From the NCBI GenBank assembly GCA_019746485.1, contig JAIERW010000028.1, forward strand, positions 1-58,598: a DNA stretch of 58,598 nucleotides. Direction: 5' to 3'. Both the position numbers and the translations under genes were made by a program. This DNA is from Candidatus Babeliales bacterium (GTDB lineage: Bacteria > Babelota > Babeliae > Babelales > RVW-14). Below, one piece after another: positions 43,087-50,889 of the stretch. The notes beneath the pieces are model-generated. The model had not been told where the DNA came from. It made no database searches and saw nothing but the letters and a program-made list of their open reading frames with translations. Numbering within the stretch: position 1 is the first letter of the stretch; every line of letters starts with the position of its first letter.

Positions 43087-43956
43087 ATGAATATGAAACG
43101 AATGTTTTTTTTATTTTTGTTAACGCTGACGTTTGTCAGTCAAGATAATCTGTCGGCTGCAGCGAGCAAGTTTTTGTCGGCCGCCGCTCGAGGGCAAAAG
43201 CTGTATGGCCGCGTGTTGTCGACATCAGCACCGCTTGCTTTGCCTGCAGACGCTGAGCATGGTTTTGTTGATGACTACCAATCAGCTGATCAAGAAGAGG
43301 TCCTTGCTATTGCACAACAAGATTTGCCAAATTTGGTTGACCTGCAAGCGTATAGCTGGTCAAGGGAAAAGGCTTTGCATGAAGATATTTTGCCAGTGCT
43401 GAATGGTGAAAAAAACTGTGTGAGCAAAGTGTATCGTATGCACGGTGCGCCGGTTGGCTTTGTTAACTACACTATTCGTGGCGACTCGGCAACTTTGCAT
43501 CACATTGCGGTGCATAAAGATTTCCGAGGCAAAGGTATTGGTAGTGCCTTGGTTCAAAGCATGTTTGATGATTGTTACGCACAAGGAGCAAAAAGTGTCG
43601 GTCTGATGACCGTTGGTAACATGCCGGCTTCTGATCTTGGCCACTTTTATTATAAAAAGCTTGGCATTTGGCCTCTTGGGAGACCAGGTGGTACTTTTTC
43701 TAGCTCGGTGGTGTGGGGGAAAATGCTTCAGCCGCTGACCGATGAAGAGTGTTATCAGGCCGAGCAGTTCAGAACACGTACCGCCCCAAGTACGCGTGTG
43801 ATTTATCAGACTGATGAAGAAGCATGGAGCCGTGACACGAAGGCTGGTATTGCTGGTTCGGTTGCCGTGGCACTCATTTTGGGCAAGGTAGCACTGAACG
43901 CTTTTGCAGATGCTCAGCGTGTCCAGTGTGCAGAAGATAACGTTGATGATGAGTAA
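43087..43956 (+). CDS. Exported GNAT acetyltransferase with C-terminal anchor (1 of 3)
   Basis: ATG 43087 follows AGGA; the frame to 42991 is not needed. The 289-residue protein has a signal peptide (about 1-22), a linker, and a GNAT domain whose motif A reads LHHIAVHKDFRGKGIGSAL, with the acetyl-CoA loop RGKGIG. Near the C-terminus is a hydrophobic helix (IAGSVAVALILGKVAL), then a tail ending in AEDNVDDE. GNAT enzymes acetylate amines using cytosolic acetyl-CoA, so export is unusual. It is the first of three tandem paralogs, 37 bases before the next. Confidence 0.83.
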   Translation: MNMKRMFFLFLLTLTFVSQDNLSAAASKFLSAAARGQKLYGRVLSTSAPLALPADAEHGFVDDYQSADQEEVLAIAQQDLPNLVDLQAYSWSREKALHEDILPVLNGEKNCVSKVYRMHGAPVGFVNYTIRGDSATLHHIAVHKDFRGKGIGSALVQSMFDDCYAQGAKSVGLMTVGNMPASDLGHFYYKKLGIWPLGRPGGTFSSSVVWGKMLQPLTDEECYQAEQFRTRTAPSTRVIYQTDEEAWSRDTKAGIAGSVAVALILGKVALNAFADAQRVQCAEDNVDDE

Positions 43957-43993
43957 TTTTATAAGTTAGTTATTTAAATTTTTAGGAAAAATA

Positions 43994-44884
43994 ATGAATA
44001 GTAAAAATGTATTTTGTATCGTTATTGCAACGATAATGTTTTGTAGTGAGCAGACAGCTCACGCTGCTGCCGGCAGTTTTTTGCGGACAGCAGTTAAAAG
44101 TGGGCGCATGATGAGCACCTCGCACGCACGAGCATCTGCATCGTCCTTCGACAAGCTCAGGACATACGGGCATGATGGACGGGCTGGCGTTATGGACGAT
44201 TATCGGCCAGAAGATGAATCGTACGTTGCTCCGATTGCGATCAAGAACATGTTCAAATTGACCAATAGTTCGGTGTATGGCGATGATGTGCACAAAGCGT
44301 GGGAGCAGGAAATTTCAGTATCGCTTAGTTCTTCTGCTGTCATGAGCAAAGTATATCGTAACGAAGATGGCATGCCGGTTGCTTTCATTAACTATGATGT
44401 GCAAGAACCAAGCTTTTGGGCAAAATTATTGCCAGAAAAATTGAGTGGATCCACTGGACACATCCGTCACATGGCGGTTGCTGATGAATACCAAGGTCAA
44501 GGCATTGGGCGTGAATTGCTTGCAGAGGCGATGCGTTTTTGTGAAGAGCATGGCGTGTGTCGCATTGAACTTGGCACGACGGGATATCCTTCTGATTCCT
44601 TGGCAAAATTTTATCGTAATGCGGGTTTTTGCGTGGTAGAAGAGCCTGCAAAATATAGCACGTGCGGTGATACGCGGTGGCAGAAACAAATACGCCCTAA
44701 TGTGTTGGGTTTTGTTGATGGTTCCGGCCAAATAATTTGGATTTTTACTAAAACAGCCATTGTTTTGATATCGATAAAATGGCTTACTGGTGAACAATTG
44801 CCCGCTGTTGAAGAGGCTTGCGATGCTCTTCCGCGCGTTGATTGTGCAGATGATTATGTCGATCATGGTTCAGATGCTGATTAA
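43994..44884 (+). CDS. Exported GNAT acetyltransferase (2 of 3), with a repeat element translated in its linker
   Basis: A 296-residue paralog with a signal peptide (about 1-24), GNAT motif A HIRHMAVADEYQGQGIGREL, a C-terminal hydrophobic helix and an acidic tail (CADDYVDHGSDAD). Between leader and domain, residues about 50-60 (SSFDKLRTYGHDG) are encoded by a copy of a palindromic repeat at 44143-44170, also found at 54328 and 56722. The two paralogs lack this stretch, so the element inserted in frame into a tolerant linker. AGGAAAA precedes the start. A terminator follows at 44898. Confidence 0.83.
   Translation: MNSKNVFCIVIATIMFCSEQTAHAAAGSFLRTAVKSGRMMSTSHARASASSFDKLRTYGHDGRAGVMDDYRPEDESYVAPIAIKNMFKLTNSSVYGDDVHKAWEQEISVSLSSSAVMSKVYRNEDGMPVAFINYDVQEPSFWAKLLPEKLSGSTGHIRHMAVADEYQGQGIGRELLAEAMRFCEEHGVCRIELGTTGYPSDSLAKFYRNAGFCVVEEPAKYSTCGDTRWQKQIRPNVLGFVDGSGQIIWIFTKTAIVLISIKWLTGEQLPAVEEACDALPRVDCADDYVDHGSDAD
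44143..44170. repeat. Palindromic repeat inside a coding region
   Basis: CCTTCGACAAGCTCAGGACA and flanking bases match, in reverse orientation, the intergenic element around 54328-54354 (CGTTCGCCCTGAGCTTGTCG) at all but a few positions. Here it is in frame within the second GNAT gene. Confidence 0.75.
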
Positions 44885-44897
44885 TTGATATAACCGT

Positions 44898-44941
44898 AAA
44901 AAAGGGTGGTACCGTTGAGACGACGGTGCCACCCTTTTTTA
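44898..44941 (+). terminator. Terminator after the second GNAT gene
   Basis: AAAAAAGGGTGGTACCGT (44898-44915) pairs with ACGGTGCCACCCTTTTTT (from 44923) with one mismatch, followed by T residues. It lies 13 bases after the stop at 44884. Confidence 0.88.
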
Positions 44942-45050
44942 TTGCTGCGTTTTCCACTATTTATCTATTCTTGTGTAGACTGGCTGACGATTGGTAAGAT
45001 AATGGTTGCAGTTACACCTGATAAGGCTCTCTCATGATGAAGGATTGTAT

Positions 45051-45842
45051 ATGAAATTTTTTGTTCAACGCTGTTTATTATTTTTGATTGTTATGCTTTT
45101 TCATGGGACATATGTAGTCCCTGCTGCGCGGTTTGGACTAACGCTGCGAGCCTTCTCAGCTTCTGTGGGAGCGCGAGGTAGTGTTGATGGGTACCGCAAA
45201 ACTGACCAAGAAGCCGTGTTGGCAATCGCACGCCAAGAATTACCTTCGTTAGTCAGTCTTGGTGAATATGGCAACTCAGCAGAAAGAGCCTTGCAAGAAG
45301 ATATTCTTGGTGCGCTTGATGATAGTTTAAGTGGCCATTACAGTATTGTAAGCAAGGTGTATCGCGATAGCTTTGGTAAGCCGCTCGGCTTTGCCTCTTT
45401 GGGTATTCTGAGGGCTGAAAGGGCGGCAGTGCTTCATCATCTGGCGGTTGATCCTTGTTATCGTGGTCAAGGAATTGCGAGTGCGCTTGTTCGGGCAGTT
45501 ATCGAAGAATGTTTAGCGCAACCAACGATTGATGAGATTGTGTTGATCACGCTTGATGACCATGTGCCACCGCACGTGAAGCACTTGTACGGTGATAAAT
45601 GTGGTTTTATACCCTCTAAGCGAGAGCATGGGCCAGGGTACGTGTGGAGTAAACCATTGACGTTGCTTGCGAATGAAAAGCTTCAACCAAGCACGCGTGT
45701 GATTTATGCTGATGATGAGAAGCTGGATGTTGATACCATGGCGGGTATTGCCAGCGCGGTTGTGGTAACGGGGCTTTTGGTGGGGAGAATTATTTCAGAT
45801 TATAGTGATTATCGTGACAGTTGCGTTCAAGATGATGATTGA
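45051..45842 (+). CDS. Exported GNAT acetyltransferase with C-terminal anchor (3 of 3)
   Basis: ATG 45051 follows AAGGA (45040-45044). The 263-residue protein has a signal peptide (about 1-22) and GNAT motif A LHHLAVDPCYRGQGIASAL. It shares much of its sequence with the gene at 43087 (DQEAVLAIARQELPSLVSL; PSTRVIYADDEK), and has a C-terminal hydrophobic helix and the tail SCVQDDD. The terminator at 44898 separates it from the first two, so it has its own promoter in 44942-45050. Confidence 0.83.
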   Translation: MKFFVQRCLLFLIVMLFHGTYVVPAARFGLTLRAFSASVGARGSVDGYRKTDQEAVLAIARQELPSLVSLGEYGNSAERALQEDILGALDDSLSGHYSIVSKVYRDSFGKPLGFASLGILRAERAAVLHHLAVDPCYRGQGIASALVRAVIEECLAQPTIDEIVLITLDDHVPPHVKHLYGDKCGFIPSKREHGPGYVWSKPLTLLANEKLQPSTRVIYADDEKLDVDTMAGIASAVVVTGLLVGRIISDYSDYRDSCVQDDD

Positions 45843-45866
45843 TGATGATGCTGAAAAATAAAAATT

Positions 45867-46469
45867 TTACCAACTCACTTCAAGTGCAGGCAAATCTGCC
45901 GTTGAGTAGCGTGCAAAAACAAGCGTATCACTGATCTGGTCATCAACCATCACACGGTCTGCTTTGAGCGTTGCTTCAAGGGCAAAGCCAAGCCGTTGGG
46001 CAACTTTTTGACTACGAATATTTTTTATGTCGCACGTAATGGCAACGCGGCGCATGCCAAGCTCTTCAACTGCGTAGCGCGTTAGCGCATTAACTGCTTC
46101 GGTCATCAAGCCCTGACCACTTTTTGACGTACGAATCCAGTAGCCAATGTGGAGGCACATGCTTTCCCACTCAATATGATGATAGCCCGTTGCACCAATA
46201 AACTCTTGCGTAGTGCGATCAAAAATAAAAATGGGAAACCAAGGTTCTTCGCTTTTTTGTACAATCCAATTTGTTACCGCCTGCTCTATAAAAAGTTCGG
46301 TTTCTTGCAGCGTTTGGCGCTGCCGTGCCCAAGGCATAAATTGATGGAGTTCATCGAACGATTCTTCAACGCCGGCGTTTACTGCTCTGCTATCTTCAAT
46401 ACAAGGCTTTCGCAATAAAAGTCGTGGCGTGGTAATGGGAAAAGGGAAATGACGAAGTTGGTGCGGCAT
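45867..46469 (-). CDS. RimJ/RimL-type GNAT acetyltransferase
   Basis: A 200-residue cytosolic GNAT of the RimJ/RimL subgroup: an N-terminal TPRLLLRKPCIEDS, central IGYWIRTSKSGQGLMTEAV (acetyl-CoA loop SGQGLM) and IRSQKVAQRLGF. Such enzymes acetylate ribosomal protein N-termini or small amines. It has no signal peptide, and so is not part of the exported trio it converges on. Confidence 0.85.
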   Translation of the reverse strand: MPHQLRHFPFPITTPRLLLRKPCIEDSRAVNAGVEESFDELHQFMPWARQRQTLQETELFIEQAVTNWIVQKSEEPWFPIFIFDRTTQEFIGATGYHHIEWESMCLHIGYWIRTSKSGQGLMTEAVNALTRYAVEELGMRRVAITCDIKNIRSQKVAQRLGFALEATLKADRVMVDDQISDTLVFARYSTADLPALEVSW

Positions 46470-46546
46470 GGCACGATCCTTTTTTGCTTACTTGTGAGCT
46501 AAAGGTTACGCTACATGTAACCTTTAGTTCATATCATATCAGAAAG

Positions 46547-47281
46547 CTACAAAAGCTTTTCTATAAATGCTTTAACTTGATCAATGCACTGCTGTTGAAC
46601 AACTGGATCATCTTTAAAATTTTGTGTGGCATCAATAATCAGTACCGGAATTTGTGCAAGCGAGCTGGGTATATCTTTTTGTTCAACAAACCATTTGCGG
46701 TAAAAAGTGTCCAGCTGTTCTTCGTACTGCAGTGAAAGTACTTCCTCTCCCGCTCTGCTGCGTGCCCGAACACGGTCAAGTGCTGTTTGTGGGCTGGTTT
46801 GTAAATAAATAAAACCACGTGGCCCAGCAGTGCCGTTGGTGCCAAGCCAGGTAACAAGCTGCTGTAAAATTTCCCATTCAAGATTGTTCATGGTGCCTTG
46901 CAGGTGGGCCATTTTTCCATAAACATAACAATCGGCGTAGAGTGAGCGGTCAACAAATGCTACCGATGCCGATGTATTTTTTATGCGGGTTTCAGCTGCT
47001 TGTTGGTGCATAAGGCTGATGTAGGCATTGGTGGTAAAGGTCCAGCGTTGTGGGTTGCTCCAAAAAAGTTCAAGCATATTCCCAGCGCCATTAACATCAA
47101 AAAATGTTTCAACTGGTTCGTAGATGGCGGTCACGTTAGGCAGGTTTTTTTCGAGCAGCTGAACAAAGGTTGTTTTGCCAACACCGGTCGCGCCTTCAAT
47201 GAAAAAGCAGGGCGGGGTGGTGGCCGTTAGTGATATAAAGAAGAGAAAGGTGGTGGCGAAAAGGGATATTTTTTTGTTCAT
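46547..47281 (-). CDS. Deoxynucleoside kinase family protein with a signal peptide
   Basis: A 244-residue protein. Residues about 4-22 form a signal sequence (KKISLFATTFLFFISLTA). The kinase starts immediately afterwards with the P-loop FIEGATGVGKTT (27-38). DRSLYADCYV (111-120) carries the family DRS motif, and RVRARSRAGEE (169-179 region) is the lid. The family phosphorylates deoxynucleosides with ATP in the cytosol. The fusion of a leader to the first residues of the domain means there is no obvious alternative cytosolic start. Either it is exported or membrane-tethered, or the leader is a false positive. Confidence 0.82.
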   Translation of the reverse strand: MNKKISLFATTFLFFISLTATTPPCFFIEGATGVGKTTFVQLLEKNLPNVTAIYEPVETFFDVNGAGNMLELFWSNPQRWTFTTNAYISLMHQQAAETRIKNTSASVAFVDRSLYADCYVYGKMAHLQGTMNNLEWEILQQLVTWLGTNGTAGPRGFIYLQTSPQTALDRVRARSRAGEEVLSLQYEEQLDTFYRKWFVEQKDIPSSLAQIPVLIIDATQNFKDDPVVQQQCIDQVKAFIEKLL

Positions 47282-47370
47282 GTTATTTTTTCGTGTGTTT
47301 TGTGGTGTTGTTTATTTTAAGTTCTGTTGATTGTTAATATAACATTTTTTTTGTTTTATTTTTTATTTTT

Positions 47371-47843
47371 ATCTTGAGCAATCTCTGTCTTATCTAATTT
47401 TAAAGTTTATTCGTTTTCGCAAGAGGTGTTATGCAAACACCTCCTGCACCTCCGTGCATTTGGGCTGGCTGCCCAAAACCCGCTGACGCGCAAACCAGTC
47501 GAGACAGCGCTAATCGCGCTGCGTTCGACATTTCCGCTTATTTGGAGCCAGTAATTAATTTTTGAGTTGCAAAATGTTGTAACCAAACAACAATTAGAAT
47601 CAGAAAAAGTGGTAATAATGGTTCTGTGTAAGCACCATCAAGCGAACAGAGCGCGTTAGCGCGGTTGTCGGGCGTTGGTGCGTCAGAGATTCCAAAGATA
47701 CTTCTTTGGCCTGTCCGCCAAAGCTACGAGTCCAAAGGGCGAAGAGCGTAGGAGGATGCGCCCATTGCAAAGGGGGTTGCAAAACCCCCTTTGCAAAAAA
47801 CGAATCAATTTACTCATGAAAAAAGCAGAGATTGTAAAAAGAT
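47371..47843. mobile_element. MITE-like palindromic element, copy 1
   Basis: 473 bases with terminal inverted repeats (left ATCTTGAGCAATCTCTG, right CAGAGATTGTAAAAAGAT) and no transposase ORF. It is collinear along its whole length with the reverse complement of 54389-54813. Long stretches are nearly identical, such as TTGGGCTGGCTGCCCAAAAC at about 47460-47540. Each end holds a small hairpin (GCAAAGGGGGT...CCCCCTTTGC type at 47767-47795), and the two halves are partly complementary. It carries a 47-base secondary insertion (47710-47756). It fills the gap 47282-47896 together with AT-rich flanks. Confidence 0.8.
47710..47756. repeat. Small element inserted inside the MITE-like copy 1
   Basis: CCTGTCCGCCAAAGCTACGA begins a 47-base block ending GCGTAGGAGGA. 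Copy 2 of the MITE-like element reads straight through at the equivalent place (between 54475 and 54476), so this is an insertion with an in-window empty site. A block with the same ends sits at 56736-56799. Confidence 0.75.
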
Positions 47844-47896
47844 GAAAGAACAAAAAATAATTCTTCTAAAAAATTAAATAAAAAAATTGGCCTTAA

Positions 47897-48730
47897 TTAC
47901 TTCTGCGTTCCGGAAATCTCTTCACACTCACGGAAAATATCACTTACCTTCTCATCGCTTAAATGCAGCCTGCGCAGCAAATCTTTATGATTATGCACAT
48001 CAAGACACAGCACAATTCCTTCACGTAACAGCTCAGTCACGGCACTTTTGGGCAGTGAAGAAAGGCAGGTGATGGGGTGCAGCCCCAGTTGGTCAACAAT
48101 CTTTTCAAGCCCATTATTTTCTGGATAATCCCACGCCAGTAACTTCATGCCCACGCACAGACCGTACTGAATTGCCACGGTGCTAATCTTTGCATTGGTT
48201 ACCAGCCACATACCAGAAAAATCATTATTGTGGTTGCGCGCCAAAATATCTTCATAACGAGCTTTAACGTACAACGCTGTTTGAATTGAGCAGCGTGCGT
48301 TGGGCTCATGATGAAATTTGCATTCCATAATAAAACGATCATGATCTTTAATCGCAATAATATCAGCTTCATGCGAAACGCACTTGCCCATAATTTCTTG
48401 ACCAACCGCAACTTGGTAGCCCTGCCGTTTTAAAAGCTCGGCAACATATTGTTCAAATGGAAAGCCGCTGGGCCCCAGCGCCATAATCGCTTGCCTAAAA
48501 TGATACCGCCCTGCCACCGAGCGTTTTTGTTTTTTGCCCAACAGTTGATGCGTGAGTTGATACAACTCGTGTGTGGTCATGCCATCGTGCACCAGTGGTT
48601 CAATTTCTGCGCACACCTTTTCTGTTAATTCAGGGTCAGCGCCTGAACGTTGCAGCGATTGGCAATATTTTTCGTGTGAAAATGGCACGCGTTCGCCAGA
48701 GGCTTTAATGATAGTAATGGTTTTGTTCAT
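47897..48730 (-). CDS. ATP-cone domain fused to a restriction-endonuclease-like domain
   Basis: A 277-residue protein. Residues 4-88 form an ATP-cone (ITIIKASGERVPFSHEK start, SVAGRYHFRQAIM end), the nucleotide-sensing module of ribonucleotide reductase and NrdR. Residues about 90-185 form an Mrr-type nuclease fold with Asp123 in HEADIIAI and Glu136-Cys-Lys138 in MECKFH, a PD-(D/E)XK pattern. About 80 helical residues follow. A nuclease with a dNTP/ATP sensor suggests activity tied to nucleotide levels, possibly in DNA repair or phage defence. That role is an inference; no methylase partner is present. Confidence 0.8.
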   Translation of the reverse strand: MNKTITIIKASGERVPFSHEKYCQSLQRSGADPELTEKVCAEIEPLVHDGMTTHELYQLTHQLLGKKQKRSVAGRYHFRQAIMALGPSGFPFEQYVAELLKRQGYQVAVGQEIMGKCVSHEADIIAIKDHDRFIMECKFHHEPNARCSIQTALYVKARYEDILARNHNNDFSGMWLVTNAKISTVAIQYGLCVGMKLLAWDYPENNGLEKIVDQLGLHPITCLSSLPKSAVTELLREGIVLCLDVHNHKDLLRRLHLSDEKVSDIFRECEEISGTQK

Positions 48731-48808
48731 GGTAACCTGTCCCCTTTTTTATTTTAGGATCAGGTTAATTTTGCGTGTATTGCAAAGTCAACGAAGTGTG
48801 CGATTTTT

Positions 48809-49975
48809 TTACTGTTGTGTTGTAAACTCGATATTTGTGATGGTTGCTTCAAGCCCTTGCGCCGTTATTTTTTCATCAAGCGGAAAAGTATTGTTGTGCG
48901 GATAAATAACATAAAGATGGTCAAGCTTCAGGTCCTGTACTGCAATCCGCATAGATTTAGTAACCTTTGGCACATCGGTATATTTAAATTCAAAACCGAA
49001 ACGCTTTCCGTTTTTAAAGATTAACAAATCCAATTCTGCATCAGCCTGCGTTGCCCAAAAAAAGCATTCTTCAGAATTTAATTCGTAAGCTTTGATAATT
49101 TCTTCCAGTGCAAAGCCTTCCCAAAAAGCGCCTAGCTTTGGATAGGTATCAAGTTGTGTTGCATCAAAAATATTGAGCAACGCGTGCAAAATACCGCTAT
49201 CGCGAAAATAAATTTTTGGCGACTTTACCTGCCGTTTTTGTACATTTTCAAACCATGGTAACAGCTGGCGGACCATAAACGTTCCTGCCAAAATATCAAG
49301 GTAGCGACGGCTTGTGTGGTCAGAAACTCCCAATGATTTTGCAATCTCGCTCGCATTAAATGTCTGGCCGTGGTAGTGCGCTAGCATAAGCCAAAAGCGG
49401 CGTAATTGTTGCGGTGGGATGTTAAAACCTAAACTTGGGATATCACGTTCAAGAAATGTTGTTATGTAATTTTCTCGCCATAAAAAGCTGTCAGATTCGC
49501 TGCCTGCTAAATAAGAAACCGGAAAGCCACCACGCAGCCAAAGCTTGTGCATATCACCAGCTTCGCCCAACGAAAAAGGTGGTAGCTCAATGTAGCCAAT
49601 CCGACCGGCCAACGTTTCAGATGATTGACGAATTAAGTCGCGCGAAGCACTTCCTAAAATGAGGATATTTCTTTTATGTTCCGGATCATCAACTAAAACG
49701 CGCAGCACCGGAAAGAGGTCTGGCCTCATTTGAATTTCATCAATCACAATGAGTTTGTCTGGTTCGGCCGAGAGTGCCAGCATCGGGTTTTCAAGGCGTG
49801 CAAGGTCGAGTGCTTTTCCCAAATCAAAGAAGCGAGCATTACCGCCGCGCTGTTCTTGGACGTACATGTGGGCAAGGGTGGTCTTGCCAACCTGGCGGGG
49901 GCCCAGCAGGGCACATACCGAATGTACCCTGAAATGTTGGTCAATTTTTTGGAAATAATGCTTTCTTTGCAACAT
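48809..49975 (-). CDS. AAA ATPase with DUF4143 (nuclease-like) domain
   Basis: The start is placed at ATG 49975, which has AAGGAG upstream; the frame is open to 50002. The 388-residue protein has the P-loop LLGPRQVGKTT, Walker B KLIVIDEIQ, a winged-helix segment (ASEIAKSLGVSDHTSRRYLD) and the C-terminal DUF4143 nuclease-like part with AELDLLIF ... GFEFKYTD. The family is very common in bacteria and archaea, often in many copies, with no firm function. Its ribosome-binding site lies inside a 17-bp inverted repeat at 49980-50022. Confidence 0.88.
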   Translation of the reverse strand: MLQRKHYFQKIDQHFRVHSVCALLGPRQVGKTTLAHMYVQEQRGGNARFFDLGKALDLARLENPMLALSAEPDKLIVIDEIQMRPDLFPVLRVLVDDPEHKRNILILGSASRDLIRQSSETLAGRIGYIELPPFSLGEAGDMHKLWLRGGFPVSYLAGSESDSFLWRENYITTFLERDIPSLGFNIPPQQLRRFWLMLAHYHGQTFNASEIAKSLGVSDHTSRRYLDILAGTFMVRQLLPWFENVQKRQVKSPKIYFRDSGILHALLNIFDATQLDTYPKLGAFWEGFALEEIIKAYELNSEECFFWATQADAELDLLIFKNGKRFGFEFKYTDVPKVTKSMRIAVQDLKLDHLYVIYPHNNTFPLDEKITAQGLEATITNIEFTTQQ

Positions 49976-49979
49976 AAAA

Positions 49980-50022
49980 ACTCCTTGTAATTTCGAGATC
50001 ATACTTCGAATTTACAAGGAGT
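49980..50022 (-). promoter_or_regulatory. Inverted repeat covering the ribosome-binding site of the DUF4143 ATPase gene
   Basis: ACTCCTTGTAATTTCGA (49980-49996) pairs with TCGAATTTACAAGGAGT (50006-50022) with one mismatch across 9 bases. On the minus strand one arm contains the AAGGAG used by the start at 49975. The hairpin would hide the site, or the palindrome may be an operator. Confidence 0.6.
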
Positions 50023-50049
50023 TTGTTTAAAAAGCAATAAAAAAGATTA

Positions 50050-50085
50050 AAAAAAGGGCCCCTGTTTTCCAGAGGCCCTTTTTTA
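50050..50085 (-). terminator. Terminator of the ABC permease gene
   Basis: AAAAAGGGCC...CTG paired with CAG...GGCCCTTTTT (50050-50085) lies directly after the stop of the minus-strand permease gene at 50087. Confidence 0.85.
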
Positions 50086-50086
50086 A

Positions 50087-50881
50087 TTAGACAAAATCAA
50101 GCTGCTTTTTCATGCGGTTATAAACCGCACCCCAGCACGCAAGGGTAAACAGCGTCAGCATGCCCATGCAAGTCCACCAAGAAAAGAAATCTTGTTGGCC
50201 AAGCAGTGCAGCACGTGTCCCTTCCATGATGTAGGTAATGGGGTTTGCCAACAATCCGTAGGCAAGCGGTGGCCATGCTTTGTGCATAGCTGCCCACGAA
50301 AACTGGAACCCGCCCAAAAACCACAACGGGAAAATGAAGCGTGACCAGACGTTACCAATCTTTGCAACTTTGCCAACATGAGCGGCAATAGCAAGTGCCA
50401 ACATGCCGTAAAAGAGGTTAGAAAGCACCGTGATGGCAATCAGCTTGCACCAGGCAACAGCTGCCAAGTTAAAGCTTGCAAAAAAGAGTATCTTTCCTAC
50501 TACCACCATTGAAAGACTCAACAGTGTTCCAATTGTTGCGTACGCACATGCCGAGCTAAAAAGCACGACCGATGGTTGTACGGGCAGGGTCAGATAGTAC
50601 CCAATGCTGCGTTCGCCAGCAAAGTCCATGATAATGGTTGCAATGTTGCTGTAGTTTTCAAACAAGCCGGCTGTTGCAATAATGCCCGCAAGTTGAAACA
50701 GACCAAAATCACCAGCCAGACCAAATGTTTGCATCACGTGTCCAAAAATTACCAGCGTACAAATTGACCAAATTTGGATATTGACCAACTTTGCAAGTAA
50801 TTGATGGCACGCGATTTGTAAGCGTGTGCCCAGCAGTTTAAAAAAAATATTAGCTGAGTGTGTTTTTGTTTTACTGTTCAT
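50087..50881 (-). CDS. ABC-2 type transporter permease
   Basis: A 264-residue membrane protein with six hydrophobic segments and the late conserved NPITYIMEGTRAAL region typical of ABC-2 permeases (DrrB/NodJ type). It follows the ATPase gene by 8 bases and ends at its own terminator. With the ATPase it forms a two-gene exporter for a drug, lipid or polysaccharide; the substrate is unknown. Confidence 0.85.
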   Translation of the reverse strand: MNSKTKTHSANIFFKLLGTRLQIACHQLLAKLVNIQIWSICTLVIFGHVMQTFGLAGDFGLFQLAGIIATAGLFENYSNIATIIMDFAGERSIGYYLTLPVQPSVVLFSSACAYATIGTLLSLSMVVVGKILFFASFNLAAVAWCKLIAITVLSNLFYGMLALAIAAHVGKVAKIGNVWSRFIFPLWFLGGFQFSWAAMHKAWPPLAYGLLANPITYIMEGTRAALLGQQDFFSWWTCMGMLTLFTLACWGAVYNRMKKQLDFV

Positions 50882-50889
50882 AAATCACC

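Noticed and set aside
47371-47843. Complete insertion sequence
   Set aside because: Terminal inverted repeats are present but no transposase ORF or catalytic motif exists inside, so only a non-autonomous MITE-like element is claimed.
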